Of a stretch of 64,000 nt of DNA, positions 8,248 through 16,450 are shown one piece after another. Origin of the DNA: Pseudomonas triclosanedens (GTDB lineage Bacteria > Pseudomonadota > Gammaproteobacteria > Pseudomonadales > Pseudomonadaceae); the NCBI RefSeq assembly GCF_026686735.1, contig NZ_CP113432.1, positions 5,445,001 to 5,509,000 of the forward strand, written 5' to 3'. Under the pieces are notes generated by a model. The model was given only the letters and a program-made list of their open reading frames with translations, did no database searches and was not told where the DNA came from. Made by a program: the position numbers and the translations under genes. Within the stretch, counting starts at the first letter, position 1, and every line of letters begins with the position of its first letter.

Positions 8248-8294
8248 GTTGAACCCTTTCACGCCGCGCGCCTAGCACGCCATTACCAACATGG
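8248..8294 (+). promoter_or_regulatory. Candidate late regulatory region upstream of lysis genes
   Basis: GTTGAACCCTTTCA at 8248-8261 recurs with one mismatch at 16446-16459, the only other long non-coding gap of the late region. Both places also have CCAT-N7-ATGG shortly before the first late gene (here 8280-8294). In Mu, late promoters controlled by C lie before the lysis genes and before gene I, the same two positions. A promoter role is inferred; no good -10 box is seen. Confidence 0.4.
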
Positions 8295-8298
8295 CTGC

Positions 8299-8643
8299 AT
8301 GAAAGAGTTCAACCCGCACCCTCCACGCAGCCCCCGCGACTATGCCGCCGCCATCCTGGCGGAGGGCTGCCGCGAGCGCCGTAACGCGCTGCTGGACGCC
8401 TGCCCAGCCGACTGGCGGCCGCTTGTTCGCACGCACGTGGAAGATGCGTTCGCCAAGATCAAAGCCTACCGCGAACTGATGGACCGGCGTGCCGAGTCGA
8501 TGCGACGCGGCCCGGAGCCTGCTCCCCGCGTAACCGATACCGATTACCGCATCTCCAACTTCACCAAGTCCGCGCCGGAGGTTGGCAATGGCCACTTATC
8601 CGCAATTCGGGCAGCGCTCGCATCGGAAGCATCAAATGCCTGA
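8299..8643 (+). CDS. Hypothetical first gene of late/lysis region
   Basis: 114 aa, not recognised. It is helical and charged (YAAAILAEGCRERRNALLDA, then VEDAFAKIKAYRELMDRRAE) with no membrane segment. It follows the mor gene and overlaps the next, holin-like gene by 8 bases. A three-codon ORF (ATG at 8291, Met-Ala-Ala) ends on its start codon. Confidence 0.65.
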   Translation: MKEFNPHPPRSPRDYAAAILAEGCRERRNALLDACPADWRPLVRTHVEDAFAKIKAYRELMDRRAESMRRGPEPAPRVTDTDYRISNFTKSAPEVGNGHLSAIRAALASEASNA

Positions 8644-9055
8644 TCCCGCATCCACCTCGGCCGGCAGCGCCGCGCTGCTCAAGCTATTCGGCATCCACAT
8701 TGGTGCGGGGGCACTGGCCGCCGCCCTGGGCTTCCTGGTCCTGTGGCCCAAGACCATGCGCGAAGGCTTTGCCCGCCTGTTCTGCACCATCGTCGCCAGC
8801 AGCGTGTTCGGCCCGCTCCTGGTCGTCTACCTGCACACCAACCGCCCCGAGCTTTTCGACTCCGCGCGAGTGGTCGCCAGCCTCTACCAGCTGGAGCCAG
8901 CGGTGGGCTTGCTGTTCGTTTCCGCTCCGCTCCTGGTCATCGCCGGGCTGCCGGCCTGGTGGCTGATCGGAGCCGCGCTGCGCCTGTTCGAGCGTGAAGG
9001 TGATTCGTGGCTGGGCGTGTTCGCCCAGTGGGTTAAACGCAAACTGGAGGTCTAG
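8636..9055 (+). CDS. Phage membrane protein, holin candidate
   Basis: 139 aa with three likely membrane helices: about residues 20-36 (IHIGAGALAAALGFLVL), 47-66 (LFCTIVASSVFGPLLVVYL) and 90-115 (GLLFVSAPLLVIAGLPAWWL). The C-terminus is basic (WVKRKLEV). Position directly before an endolysin-like gene suggests a holin or other lysis membrane protein. The ATG at 8636 has GGAAG seven bases upstream; an in-frame ATG at 8588 is less likely. Confidence 0.7.
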   Translation: MPDPASTSAGSAALLKLFGIHIGAGALAAALGFLVLWPKTMREGFARLFCTIVASSVFGPLLVVYLHTNRPELFDSARVVASLYQLEPAVGLLFVSAPLLVIAGLPAWWLIGAALRLFEREGDSWLGVFAQWVKRKLEV

Positions 9056-9057
9056 TC

Positions 9058-9477
9058 ATGGCTCTGCAACCTCGCGGCATCCGCAACAACAACCCCGGCA
9101 ACATCGTATTTTCGCCCAGCAACAACTGGCGGGGCCAGCTCCCACACGACCCGAAGGTCGAGCCGCGCTTCTCCCGCTTCGACAGCCCGCAAAACGGCAT
9201 TCGCGCGCTGGCGAAACTGCTCCTGAACTACCGCAAGATCCACGGCCTGCGCACTGTCGAATCCCTGATCGCACGCTGGGCGCCTTCGAACGAGAACGAC
9301 ACCCGCGCCTATGCCGCCGCCGTGTCCCGCGAAATGAGGGTTCCGCCGCAGGCTGGCCTGCACCTGGACCAGAACACCCTGTCGGCCCTGGTCACCGCCA
9401 TCATTCGCCACGAAAACGGCCAGCAGCCCTACAGCGCCGAGCTGATCGGCAACGCCGTGCGCGAGGTGCTGGCGTGA
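9058..9477 (+). CDS. Endolysin-like / structural protein P5-like domain
   Basis: 139 aa. The opening (PRGIRNNNPGNI) and the rest (FSRFDSPQNGIRALAKLLLN) belong to a family annotated in phages either as structural protein P5-like or as peptidoglycan-degrading lysis protein. Its place between a holin-like gene and the Rz/Rz1 spanin genes favours the endolysin role. There is no signal peptide, so export would need the holin. The catalytic residues cannot be named with certainty from sequence alone. Confidence 0.72.
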   Translation: MALQPRGIRNNNPGNIVFSPSNNWRGQLPHDPKVEPRFSRFDSPQNGIRALAKLLLNYRKIHGLRTVESLIARWAPSNENDTRAYAAAVSREMRVPPQAGLHLDQNTLSALVTAIIRHENGQQPYSAELIGNAVREVLA

Positions 9478-9596
9478 AGCGCCGCCGTCAGTTGGTTGTC
9501 ACCAAGGGCCGTGCGTTGCTCAGCGCGGTATTGATCAACATCGCCTGTGACACCCTTCAGGCCGCTCTCTGGATTGCCCCGGAGTCGTCCGAATGA
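9474..9596 (+). CDS. 40-aa membrane-like protein in lysis cassette
   Basis: The GTG at 9474 overlaps the previous stop (GTGA) and its own stop overlaps the Rz ATG (ATGA), so the ORF fits exactly between two real genes. The protein has a basic start (VKRRRQLVVTKGR) followed by a hydrophobic stretch (ALLSAVLINIACDTLQAALW) and an acidic end. It could be a small lysis accessory or only a linker ORF for coupled translation; no family recognised. Confidence 0.55.
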   Translation: MKRRRQLVVTKGRALLSAVLINIACDTLQAALWIAPESSE

Positions 9597-9994
9597 CCTG
9601 GCGCATCGGCCTGCTCCTGGTGCTGCTCCTGGTGCTGACCTCGGCCGGTTCCTGGATGGTGGGGCGGCAGGTCGGCCTGGCTGACGGCCGCGCCATCTGC
9701 GCCGAGGCGCAGACCGACGCCTACCGTGATGTCCTGGACGAATCAACGGCCCAGCTGAAGAAGGTCCAGGACACCAGCAACTCCATTTTCCAGCGCCTGG
9801 CCCAGCGGGACGACCGCGACCAACAAACCACACGGGAGCTTCGCCATGCACTGGCTGAAACCGCTGCTGATCGCGCTGCCTGTCGCTTTCCTGCTGACGT
9901 CATGCAGCAGCTCGAAACCGCCCGCCAACGCGCTGCCAAAGCCACTACCAGCGGCCTTGGCTCAGCCGTGCCCGATCCCGGTGGCGGCGACTGA
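9593..9994 (+). CDS. Rz-like i-spanin
   Basis: 133 aa inner-membrane spanin. It has one N-terminal membrane helix (residues 4-20, RIGLLLVLLLVLTSAGSW) followed by a periplasmic helical region rich in charged residues (DVLDESTAQLKKVQDTSNSI). With Rz1 it is expected to disrupt the outer membrane at lysis. The Rz1 gene starts inside this gene in another frame, the classic nested spanin arrangement. Confidence 0.82.
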   Translation: MTWRIGLLLVLLLVLTSAGSWMVGRQVGLADGRAICAEAQTDAYRDVLDESTAQLKKVQDTSNSIFQRLAQRDDRDQQTTRELRHALAETAADRAACRFPADVMQQLETARQRAAKATTSGLGSAVPDPGGGD

Positions 9995-10100
9995 CGACAG
10001 CGCCGACGCCATCGCGCTCGCCCTGAAACAGCTCTACGACCAATACGGCGTTTGCGCCGGCCTGCACTGGGACACCGTGCAACACCTTCAAAAGGACTGA
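9846..10100 (+). CDS. Rz1-like o-spanin lipoprotein
   Basis: 84 aa outer-membrane lipoprotein. The signal peptide ends in the lipobox LLTSC with Cys20, and the mature part starts SSSKPPANALPKPLPAALAQ, the proline-rich character typical of Rz1. It begins within the Rz gene in the +1 relative frame and extends 106 bases beyond it. It pairs with Rz to fuse inner and outer membranes. Confidence 0.83.
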   Translation: MHWLKPLLIALPVAFLLTSCSSSKPPANALPKPLPAALAQPCPIPVAATDDSADAIALALKQLYDQYGVCAGLHWDTVQHLQKD

Positions 10101-10104
10101 TCCG

Positions 10105-10293
10105 ATGACCGAGAAGAAAAACTCCCCCGAGTACGACCTGCTGCAACGCATCGACGGCCGCCTGGAGCGCTTCGAAGAGCGCTTCCCTCAGATCGAGCGC
10201 AAGGCGGTGCTGTATGGCTCGGCAGCCGGTGCGCTGGCTGGTGGTTTGGTTGCCTGCGGCCTGGCCGTGGCGCGTCTCAAGCTCGGCATCTGA
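10105..10293 (+). CDS. Small phage protein with one membrane helix
   Basis: 62 aa. A charged N-terminal half (YDLLQRIDGRLERFEERFPQ) is followed by a glycine-rich hydrophobic helix (GSAAGALAGGLVACGLAVAR). It sits between the spanin pair and the small terminase gene. Similar small proteins occur at this place in Mu-like phages; a second holin or antiholin role is possible but unproven. Confidence 0.6.
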   Translation: MTEKKNSPEYDLLQRIDGRLERFEERFPQIERKAVLYGSAAGALAGGLVACGLAVARLKLGI

Positions 10294-10301
10294 GGTCGTA
10301 C

Positions 10302-10802
10302 ATGGCGCACCCCAAGGAAACCCGCGACGCCCTGCGCCGCGCCTACGTTTTCGACCGCCAGAGCCTGGAGGTCGCGGCGGCCATGTTCGGCGTTTCCTAT
10401 GGCACGGCCAGGCGCTGGAAACAGCAGGCGGAGGTCGAGGGGGACGACTGGGACAAGGCGCAATCGGCACAGCTGCTGTCCGGTGGTGGTCTGGAGGAAG
10501 TGGCGCGCCAGGTGTTGTCCGGCCTGGTGATGCAGTTCCAGGCGACGATGGAGGCGATCCAGGGGGACGCCGAAATCAAACCGGCCGTGAAGGTGCAACT
10601 GCTCGCCAGCCTGGCCGATGCCTACAACAAGACGGTCAGCGCGTCGAAGCGTGTCCTGCCTGAAACCTCAGCGTTGGCCACCGCGATGGAGGTGCTCCAG
10701 CGCCTGGCCAGCTTCATCCGTGAGCGGTTCCCGCAGCACGCCCAGGCGTTCGCCGAGGTGCTGGAGCCGTTCGGCGAAGTCATTGCAAAGGAGATTGGAT
10801 AA
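10302..10802 (+). CDS. DUF1804 protein, probable small terminase subunit
   Basis: 166 aa. The N-terminus (KETRDALRRAYVFDRQSLEV, then AAAMFGVSYGTARRWK) is a helix-turn-helix of the DUF1804 family, regarded as the DNA-recognition subunit of terminase in Mu-like phages. The rest is helical and probably oligomerises. The large subunit follows after two accessory ORFs. Confidence 0.83.
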   Translation: MAHPKETRDALRRAYVFDRQSLEVAAAMFGVSYGTARRWKQQAEVEGDDWDKAQSAQLLSGGGLEEVARQVLSGLVMQFQATMEAIQGDAEIKPAVKVQLLASLADAYNKTVSASKRVLPETSALATAMEVLQRLASFIRERFPQHAQAFAEVLEPFGEVIAKEIG

Positions 10803-11032
10803 TGTCGATCAGCCCGGAAACCCTGCAGGTGATTGCAGACGCAACTGTCCGCTTGGCGGAGCTACGGCAGAAGGAGTGCAAGCACCTGTGCATTGAAAAC
10901 ACCGCGCCCACGATCTTTGGCGGACTGCTCAGTGCGTACGTGAAAAGCACTTCTAAAGAAACGCTCACCTCGGCCATGAACCTGGTGAGCGTAACGGGAG
11001 AGCTTGACGTTAAAGCCCTTCTGGGTTCGTGA
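10802..11032 (+). CDS. Hypothetical accessory protein between terminase genes
   Basis: 76 aa, not recognised. It starts on the last base of the small terminase gene. The sequence (KECKHLCIENTAPTIFGGLL) has two cysteines and ends DVKALLGS. It overlaps the 3' end of a minus-strand ORF by 23 bases. Its position in a normally uninterrupted terminase pair marks it as accessory. Confidence 0.6.
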   Translation: MSISPETLQVIADATVRLAELRQKECKHLCIENTAPTIFGGLLSAYVKSTSKETLTSAMNLVSVTGELDVKALLGS

Positions 11033-11261
11033 GGCGCTCCTGCATGGCCTCCTTAACCCAAAGAGCCACTTCGGCATCTACATGGTCAGGAAGTGTGGCG
11101 AAGGCCCTCTCCATCGCTGCTTCCAGGTCCTGCCTGGCCTGTTCGTTCTTGCCCAGGACTTCCGTCAGGGACAACAGGCCACGGGCCAGGCCCGCAATCA
11201 GCGAATCCCGGTCCTTGATCCGGCCTATCTCTTCGACGCCCAAAACCGTTGGCTCTTCCAT
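11010..11261 (-). CDS. Counter-transcribed small accessory gene (moron candidate)
   Basis: 83 aa on the minus strand, the only minus-strand gene called in the prophage. The product looks like a real folded acidic helical protein (GRIKDRDSLIAGLARGLLSL, then RQDLEAAMERAFATLPDHVD and VALWVKEAMQERL). CGGAG lies about nine bases before its ATG. The plus strand has no better gene in the 258-base gap it fills. Because it opposes late transcription, it is a candidate for expression in the lysogen. No family recognised. Confidence 0.65.
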   Translation of the reverse strand: MEEPTVLGVEEIGRIKDRDSLIAGLARGLLSLTEVLGKNEQARQDLEAAMERAFATLPDHVDAEVALWVKEAMQERLTNPEGL

Positions 11262-11290
11262 CTTGACGCTCCGTGTGTTGGCACAAACCC

Positions 11291-12946
11291 ATGAAGACTA
11301 ACACCAAGGACTTCCTGGCCGATATCGCTGAGCTTGCCGTCCAGTTCCGCCGCCAGATCGAAGCCGAGGTTGCCGGCTTCGACCCGGACCCGAAGGCAAG
11401 CGCCGCCCGGCGCGAGCGGGCCAGCAACGATTACGAGTACTTCGCCCGCACCTACTTCCCGCACTACGTGAAGCGCGGCAATGCGCTGCTTCACGACTAC
11501 CTCTACAAGCGGCTGCCCGAGCTGGTGGATTACCCGGATGGCCAGCACGAAGCCATTGCTGCGCCCCGTGGTAACGCGAAATCCACCCTGGTCAGCCAGA
11601 TCTTCGTCATCTGGTGCGTGCTCACCGACCGCAAGCACTACCCGCTGATCATCATGGACGCCCTGGAGCAGGCGGCCACCATGCTGGAAGCCATCAAGGC
11701 CGAGCTGGAGTTTAATCCACGCTTGGCGATGGACTTTCCCCAGGGCGCGGGGAGAGGACGGGTCTGGAAGGTCGGAACCATCATCACGGCGAATGACGCA
11801 AAGGTACAGGCATTCGGATCTGGGAAGCGTATGCGTGGCCTGCGCCACGGTCCCCACCGCCCGGATCTGGTCATCGGTGACGACCTGGAGAACGACGAGA
11901 ACGTCCGCAGCCCGGAGCAGCGCGACAAGCTGGAGAACTGGCTGAAAAAGACCGTTCTTTCGCTTGGCGCGGCCGATGACACGATGGACGTGATTATCAT
12001 CGGCACCATCCTGCACTACGACTCGGTTCTGTCGCGCCTGCTGAAAAATCCGCTGTGGAAGCGCCGCAAGTTCAAGGCCATCATCGAATGGCCGCATCGC
12101 ATGGACCTGTGGGAGAAGTGGGAAGAGCTTCTGCTCAACTCGGATGACGAAGGGACTGCAGCCCTGGAGTTCTACCAGGAGCGCGCTGCCGCGATGGAAG
12201 AAGGCGCCATCATCTGCTGGCCGGATGGGCAGCCCCTCTACAAGCTGATGGTGAAGCGCGCCCGTGACGGGCATTCGGCGTTTGACTCAGAGCAACAGAA
12301 CGACCCGGTGCAAGGCGACAACGCCCCATTTGCGGCCTGCATCACCTTCTGGGTGAACCGCCTGGCGCAGTGGGTTTTCTATGGCGCATGTGACCCATCC
12401 CTGGGGAAACAGGGGGCCAGCCGTGATCCGAGCGCCATCCTGGTCGGCGGTTTCAACCGCGAAACCGGCATCCTGGACGTGGTTGAAGCCGGCATCCGCA
12501 AGCGCCTACCGGACAAGATCATCGAAGACATCATCGCCATGCACCGGGCCTATCGGTGCCTGGTGTGGGGTGTCGAGGCGGTGCAGTTCCAGGAGTTCCT
12601 CCGCACCGAGTTGGTGAAGCGCTCGGCCAAGGCCGGTTGTCCGGTGCCGGCCCGCGCGATCACGCCACACGCGGACAAGCTCCTGCGCATCGAGAGCCTC
12701 CAGCCGCACATGGCCAACGGTCTTATCCGCCTTCACCCCAGTCAGACCGTCCTGGAGCAGCAGCTGAAGCACTTCCCGGCCGCCGACCACGACGACGGCC
12801 CCGACGCTCTGCACATGCTTTGGATGCTGGCCACCACTGGTTTTTCGACGATGGAGTTCACCCTGGTGGCCCGCCAGGGCATGGCCGCCTCCGGTGGATT
12901 CGAAGACTCATTTGACGCAGCTGGCCGCATGGGCGGCGACTGGTAG
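11291..12946 (+). CDS. Large terminase subunit (Mu gp28-like)
   Basis: 551 aa from the ATG at 11291; a GTG at 11273 could add six residues, and neither has a clear ribosome site. Packaging ATPase/nuclease. The ATPase part shows a Walker A variant (AAPRGNAKSTLV) and Walker B (DLVIGDDLEND). The nuclease part starts near ACDPSLGKQGASRDPSAILV and ends with the acidic DHDDGPDALHML motif. It is followed by the portal gene ten bases later. Confidence 0.92.
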   Translation: MKTNTKDFLADIAELAVQFRRQIEAEVAGFDPDPKASAARRERASNDYEYFARTYFPHYVKRGNALLHDYLYKRLPELVDYPDGQHEAIAAPRGNAKSTLVSQIFVIWCVLTDRKHYPLIIMDALEQAATMLEAIKAELEFNPRLAMDFPQGAGRGRVWKVGTIITANDAKVQAFGSGKRMRGLRHGPHRPDLVIGDDLENDENVRSPEQRDKLENWLKKTVLSLGAADDTMDVIIIGTILHYDSVLSRLLKNPLWKRRKFKAIIEWPHRMDLWEKWEELLLNSDDEGTAALEFYQERAAAMEEGAIICWPDGQPLYKLMVKRARDGHSAFDSEQQNDPVQGDNAPFAACITFWVNRLAQWVFYGACDPSLGKQGASRDPSAILVGGFNRETGILDVVEAGIRKRLPDKIIEDIIAMHRAYRCLVWGVEAVQFQEFLRTELVKRSAKAGCPVPARAITPHADKLLRIESLQPHMANGLIRLHPSQTVLEQQLKHFPAADHDDGPDALHMLWMLATTGFSTMEFTLVARQGMAASGGFEDSFDAAGRMGGDW

Positions 12947-12955
12947 GAGACGACG

Positions 12956-14542
12956 ATGCCCGCCATCGTAGATATTTACGGCCATCCCCTCAGAACTCAG
13001 GAGCTGCGCGAGCAGCAGACGGCGCGCCTGTCCGCCTTGGTCAAAGAGTTTGCCAACCATCCGGCCAGGGGGCTGACACCGGCCAAGCTCGCCCGCATCC
13101 TCCAGGAAGCCGAACAGGGCAACCTGCAGGCGCAGGCCGAGCTGTTCATGGACATGGAGGAACGCGACGCGCACCTGTTCGCCGAGATGAGCAAGCGTAA
13201 GCGCGCCGTGCTCGGCCTGGACTGGACCGTAGTGCCACCGCGTAATGCGTCGGCCGCCGAGAAGGCCGACGCGGAATACCTCCACGAGCTGCTCCTGGAC
13301 CTGGAGGGGCTGGAAGACTTGATGCTCGATGCTATGGATGGTGTCGGCCACGGATACAGCGCCATCGAGCTGGACTGGTCGCTCCAGGGGCGGGAATGGA
13401 TGCCGCTGGCCTTCGATCACCGCCCGCAGAGCTGGTTCCAGCTCAATCCGGACGACCAGAACGAGCTACGCCTGCGCGACAACAGCATGGCGGGCGAAGA
13501 GCTTCAGCCCTTCGGCTGGATCATGCACAAGCCGCGTGCGCGCTCGGGCTACGTGGCGCGTAGCGGCCTCTTCAGGGTGTTGGCCTGGCCGTACCTGTTC
13601 AAGCATTACGCCACGTCGGACCTCGCGGAGATGCTGGAAATCTACGGCCTGCCGATCCGCTTGGGAAAATACCCGCCCGGCACCCCCGACGAAGAGAAGG
13701 TGACGCTGCTCCGGGCTGTGACCGGCCTGGGCCACGCGGCGGCCGGCATCATTCCGGAGTCGATGGCCATCGACTTCCACCAGGCCGCCCAAGGCTCCAG
13801 CGATCCTTTCCTGGCCATGATGCGCTGGTGCGACGACGCCGTGTCGAAGGCGGTCCTGGGTGGCACGCTCACCAGCCAGACCAGCGAGTCGGGCGGCGGC
13901 GCCTTTGCCCTGGGCAACGTCCATAACGAGGTCCGCCACGACCTGCTGGCCGCCGATGCTCGCCAGTTGGCGGGCACCCTGAGCCGGGATCTGCTCTGGC
14001 CGCTGCTGGTCCTGAACCGCTCCGGCAACGCCGACGCACGCCGCGCTCCCCGGCTGGTCTTCGACCTGAAGGACCGCGCCGACATGGCCGCCATGTCAAC
14101 CGCGCTGCCGCCGCTGGTCAAATTGGGCGTACAGGTGCCGGTCAACTGGCTCCAGGATCAACTGGGCATTCCAGTACCGGCCAAGGGCGAGGCCGTTCTG
14201 ATCGACAGGAGCGACACCGGCATGACCGCGCTTACCCGCCGCCAGGGCGGCCGCATCGCGGCGCTTGCCCAGGTGATCGGACCGCGCTACGGCGACCAGC
14301 AGGCCCTGGACAACGTCCTGGCTAGCCTGCCAGCACAGGGGTTGCAGGATCAGGCCAACGACCTCCTGGCCCCCTTGCTGGAGGCTATCAACCGAGGGGG
14401 CGACGAGGCCGAGTTACTTGGCGCGCTGGCCGAGTCGTTCCCGGATATGGACGAAAGCGCCCTGGCCGACGCGCTGCAACGCCTACTGTTTGTGGCCGAC
14501 ACCTGGGGCCGCCTCCACGGCAACCTCGACAGGATCGACTGA
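12956..14542 (+). CDS. DUF935 portal protein (Mu gp29-like)
   Basis: 528 aa. It forms the dodecameric portal through which DNA enters and leaves the head. The N-terminal region (VDIYGHPLRTQELREQQTAR) and the core (RKRAVLGLDWTVVPP, then GHGYSAIELDW) are typical of the DUF935 family of Mu-like phages. The stop overlaps the next start by one base. Confidence 0.92.
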   Translation: MPAIVDIYGHPLRTQELREQQTARLSALVKEFANHPARGLTPAKLARILQEAEQGNLQAQAELFMDMEERDAHLFAEMSKRKRAVLGLDWTVVPPRNASAAEKADAEYLHELLLDLEGLEDLMLDAMDGVGHGYSAIELDWSLQGREWMPLAFDHRPQSWFQLNPDDQNELRLRDNSMAGEELQPFGWIMHKPRARSGYVARSGLFRVLAWPYLFKHYATSDLAEMLEIYGLPIRLGKYPPGTPDEEKVTLLRAVTGLGHAAAGIIPESMAIDFHQAAQGSSDPFLAMMRWCDDAVSKAVLGGTLTSQTSESGGGAFALGNVHNEVRHDLLAADARQLAGTLSRDLLWPLLVLNRSGNADARRAPRLVFDLKDRADMAAMSTALPPLVKLGVQVPVNWLQDQLGIPVPAKGEAVLIDRSDTGMTALTRRQGGRIAALAQVIGPRYGDQQALDNVLASLPAQGLQDQANDLLAPLLEAINRGGDEAELLGALAESFPDMDESALADALQRLLFVADTWGRLHGNLDRID

Positions 14543-15828
14543 TGCCGACGCCAACCGAGGCCGACCTGCGGGCCATCTTTGGTATGCGGCCGGACGCCGC
14601 TATCGAGTACCTGGAGCGCAAGGGCTTTGCCATCACCTGGAACTGGCACGACGTGGACGCGGCGACCCATGCCCGCGCCGTCACCGTCGCCAGGGCGGCG
14701 CGCCTGGACGTGCTCCAGGACATTCGGGATGCCCTGGTCGACAACCTGGAGAGCGGCCAGACGCTGCATGACTTTCAGCGCAACCTCCGGCCCAGCCTGG
14801 AGGCGAAAGGCTGGTGGGGCCGCCAGATCGTGGTGGCGCCGGACGGTGGCGCGGAGGTGGCCCAGCTCGGGAGTCCGCGCCGCCTGGCGACCATCTACCA
14901 GACCAACCTTCAGTCCGCCTACATGGCCGGCCGCTACGCCGCCGCCTATGAGGCGCGGGAAACACACCCCTATTGGATGTACGTGGCCGTCATGGACGGC
15001 GTCACCCGGCCCAGCCATGCCGCCCTGCACGGCAAGGTGTTCCGCTGGGACGACCCGATCTGGCAGCACATCATGCCGCCCAACGGCTACAACTGCCGGT
15101 GCCGCATCATCGCGCTCACCGCCGAAGCGGTTAAGCGTCGCGGGCTTAAGGTCGAATCCAGCGAGGGCAAGACGCACCAGGTCACCGTGGAAACCGGCGT
15201 GGACAAGCGCACGGGCGAGATTCGCGAACAGACCATCACCGCCCTGGACACCACCGACCGCAGCGGCCGGAAGATCCAATTCCGCCCGGATGCCGGCTTC
15301 GACGGCAGCCCGATACAGAGTCACCTGATGGACCAGGTGCTGTATGACAAGGCCGAGCGCACCCTGGGCGCGCCGGCTGCCATTGCCGAGGTCCAGGGCG
15401 TGCTGCTCGATCCGGTGCGCCTGCGCGCCTGGGAGGCGTTCGTGGACCGTGCCGCATCACCCCAGGGGCAAACCATGTCCATCGGCGTGCTCGATCCGAC
15501 CGACATCACCTATGCCGTCGCCCAGGGCGCCCAGCTCCGCGCTGGCGTCGTGGCAACCAGCGACACGGCCATCCGCAATAGCGTCGTCGCCCGCGAGCTG
15601 CTGGCCAACCTGCCGCAGCGCCTGGCGAGGCCAGACATGGTGCTGTGGGAGCGTGGTAGCGAGTCCCTAGTGTACGTGGTGCAGGCCGAGGGCACTGTCC
15701 TGGCGGTACGGCTGCGCGGTGAGATCTACGGCCCCGGCCAGTTGGAGAACGTCGCCCAGCTGCAGGAGGTCACGATGGAAAGCATCCAGGACGGCCTGGC
15801 TACGGGCCGGTACAGGAGGGTTCGCTGA
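14542..15828 (+). CDS. MuF-like minor head protein with possible C-terminal nuclease-like domain
   Basis: 428 aa. The first 270 residues are the Mu F / SPP1 gp7 head morphogenesis domain, including the typical GVTRPSHAALHGKVFRWDDP and the cysteine-containing PPNGYNCRCRI. Residues about 320-428 form a separate unit (IRNSVVARELLANLPQRLAR, then LVYVVQAEGTVLAVRLRG) that resembles phage-associated Barnase/EndoU/ColicinE5-D/RelE-like (PBECR) domains fused to MuF proteins. That second assignment is inference. F proteins are carried in the virion and may be injected. Confidence 0.88.
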   Translation: MPTPTEADLRAIFGMRPDAAIEYLERKGFAITWNWHDVDAATHARAVTVARAARLDVLQDIRDALVDNLESGQTLHDFQRNLRPSLEAKGWWGRQIVVAPDGGAEVAQLGSPRRLATIYQTNLQSAYMAGRYAAAYEARETHPYWMYVAVMDGVTRPSHAALHGKVFRWDDPIWQHIMPPNGYNCRCRIIALTAEAVKRRGLKVESSEGKTHQVTVETGVDKRTGEIREQTITALDTTDRSGRKIQFRPDAGFDGSPIQSHLMDQVLYDKAERTLGAPAAIAEVQGVLLDPVRLRAWEAFVDRAASPQGQTMSIGVLDPTDITYAVAQGAQLRAGVVATSDTAIRNSVVARELLANLPQRLARPDMVLWERGSESLVYVVQAEGTVLAVRLRGEIYGPGQLENVAQLQEVTMESIQDGLATGRYRRVR

Positions 15829-16295
15829 TGGCCGACAGGTTCGACATCCAGTTGGATGACCAGGAGCTGCGCGCACGGCTGGAGGCGCTGCTGGGCGCCG
15901 TGACCGACACGCTGCCGATGATGCGCGGCATCGCCGCCGAGCTGGCGGCGGAAACCGAGTTCGCCTTTATGGATGAGGGGCCAGGCTGGCCGCAGCTCGC
16001 CCCGGCCACGGTGGCGGCGCGCGAGGCGAAGGGACGCGGCGCCCATCCCATCCTGCAGGTGACCAACGCCCTGGCGCGCTCGATCACCACCCAGGCGGAC
16101 CGCGACCAGGCGCAGATCGGCTCCAATCTGGTCTATGCGGCAATCCAGCAGTTGGGCGGCAAGGCCGGGCGTGGGCATAAGGTGTTGATCCCGGCGCGGG
16201 AGTACCTGCCGGTCACCAGCAGCGGCCAGTTGAAACCCAACGCGCGACAGGCTGTCCTGGACAGTGTCATGGCGGCGCTCACTCGAACGCGCTAG
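15828..16295 (+). CDS. Virion morphogenesis protein (Mu gpG family)
   Basis: 155 aa, Phage virion morphogenesis (gpG/tail completion S) family. Recognised by the opening (FDIQLDDQELRARLEALLGA), the middle (EGPGWPQLAPATVAAREAKG) and the C-terminal VYAAIQQLGGKAGRG, then PAREYLP. It is thought to act in head-tail joining. Its start overlaps the stop of the MuF gene by one base, and a 202-bp gap follows. Confidence 0.88.
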   Translation: MADRFDIQLDDQELRARLEALLGAVTDTLPMMRGIAAELAAETEFAFMDEGPGWPQLAPATVAAREAKGRGAHPILQVTNALARSITTQADRDQAQIGSNLVYAAIQQLGGKAGRGHKVLIPAREYLPVTSSGQLKPNARQAVLDSVMAALTRTR

Positions 16296-16306
16296 AAACG
16301 CGCAGG

Positions 16307-16450
16307 ATGCACGCAAGCGACCGACGCGCTACCTCGCATCGCGTTTTAATCGATACCCCCGTTAGAGCCCCGTTAGAAATCGTTCCTCAGCCATTCGCGC
16401 CAGAGGGTTCCGCCTTCAGATCACTCGGCACCGAGATTCGGAGCCGTTGA
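16307..16450 (+). other. Doubtful 47-codon ORF in gap before protease
   Basis: An ATG at 16307 opens 47 codons (begins MHASDRRATSHRVLIDTPVR) that end inside the candidate late regulatory motif. There is no usable ribosome site. It could be a leader peptide or chance. The locus corresponds to where D3112-like phages such as JBD30 carry anti-CRISPR genes, but nothing here resembles a known anti-CRISPR. Confidence 0.25.
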
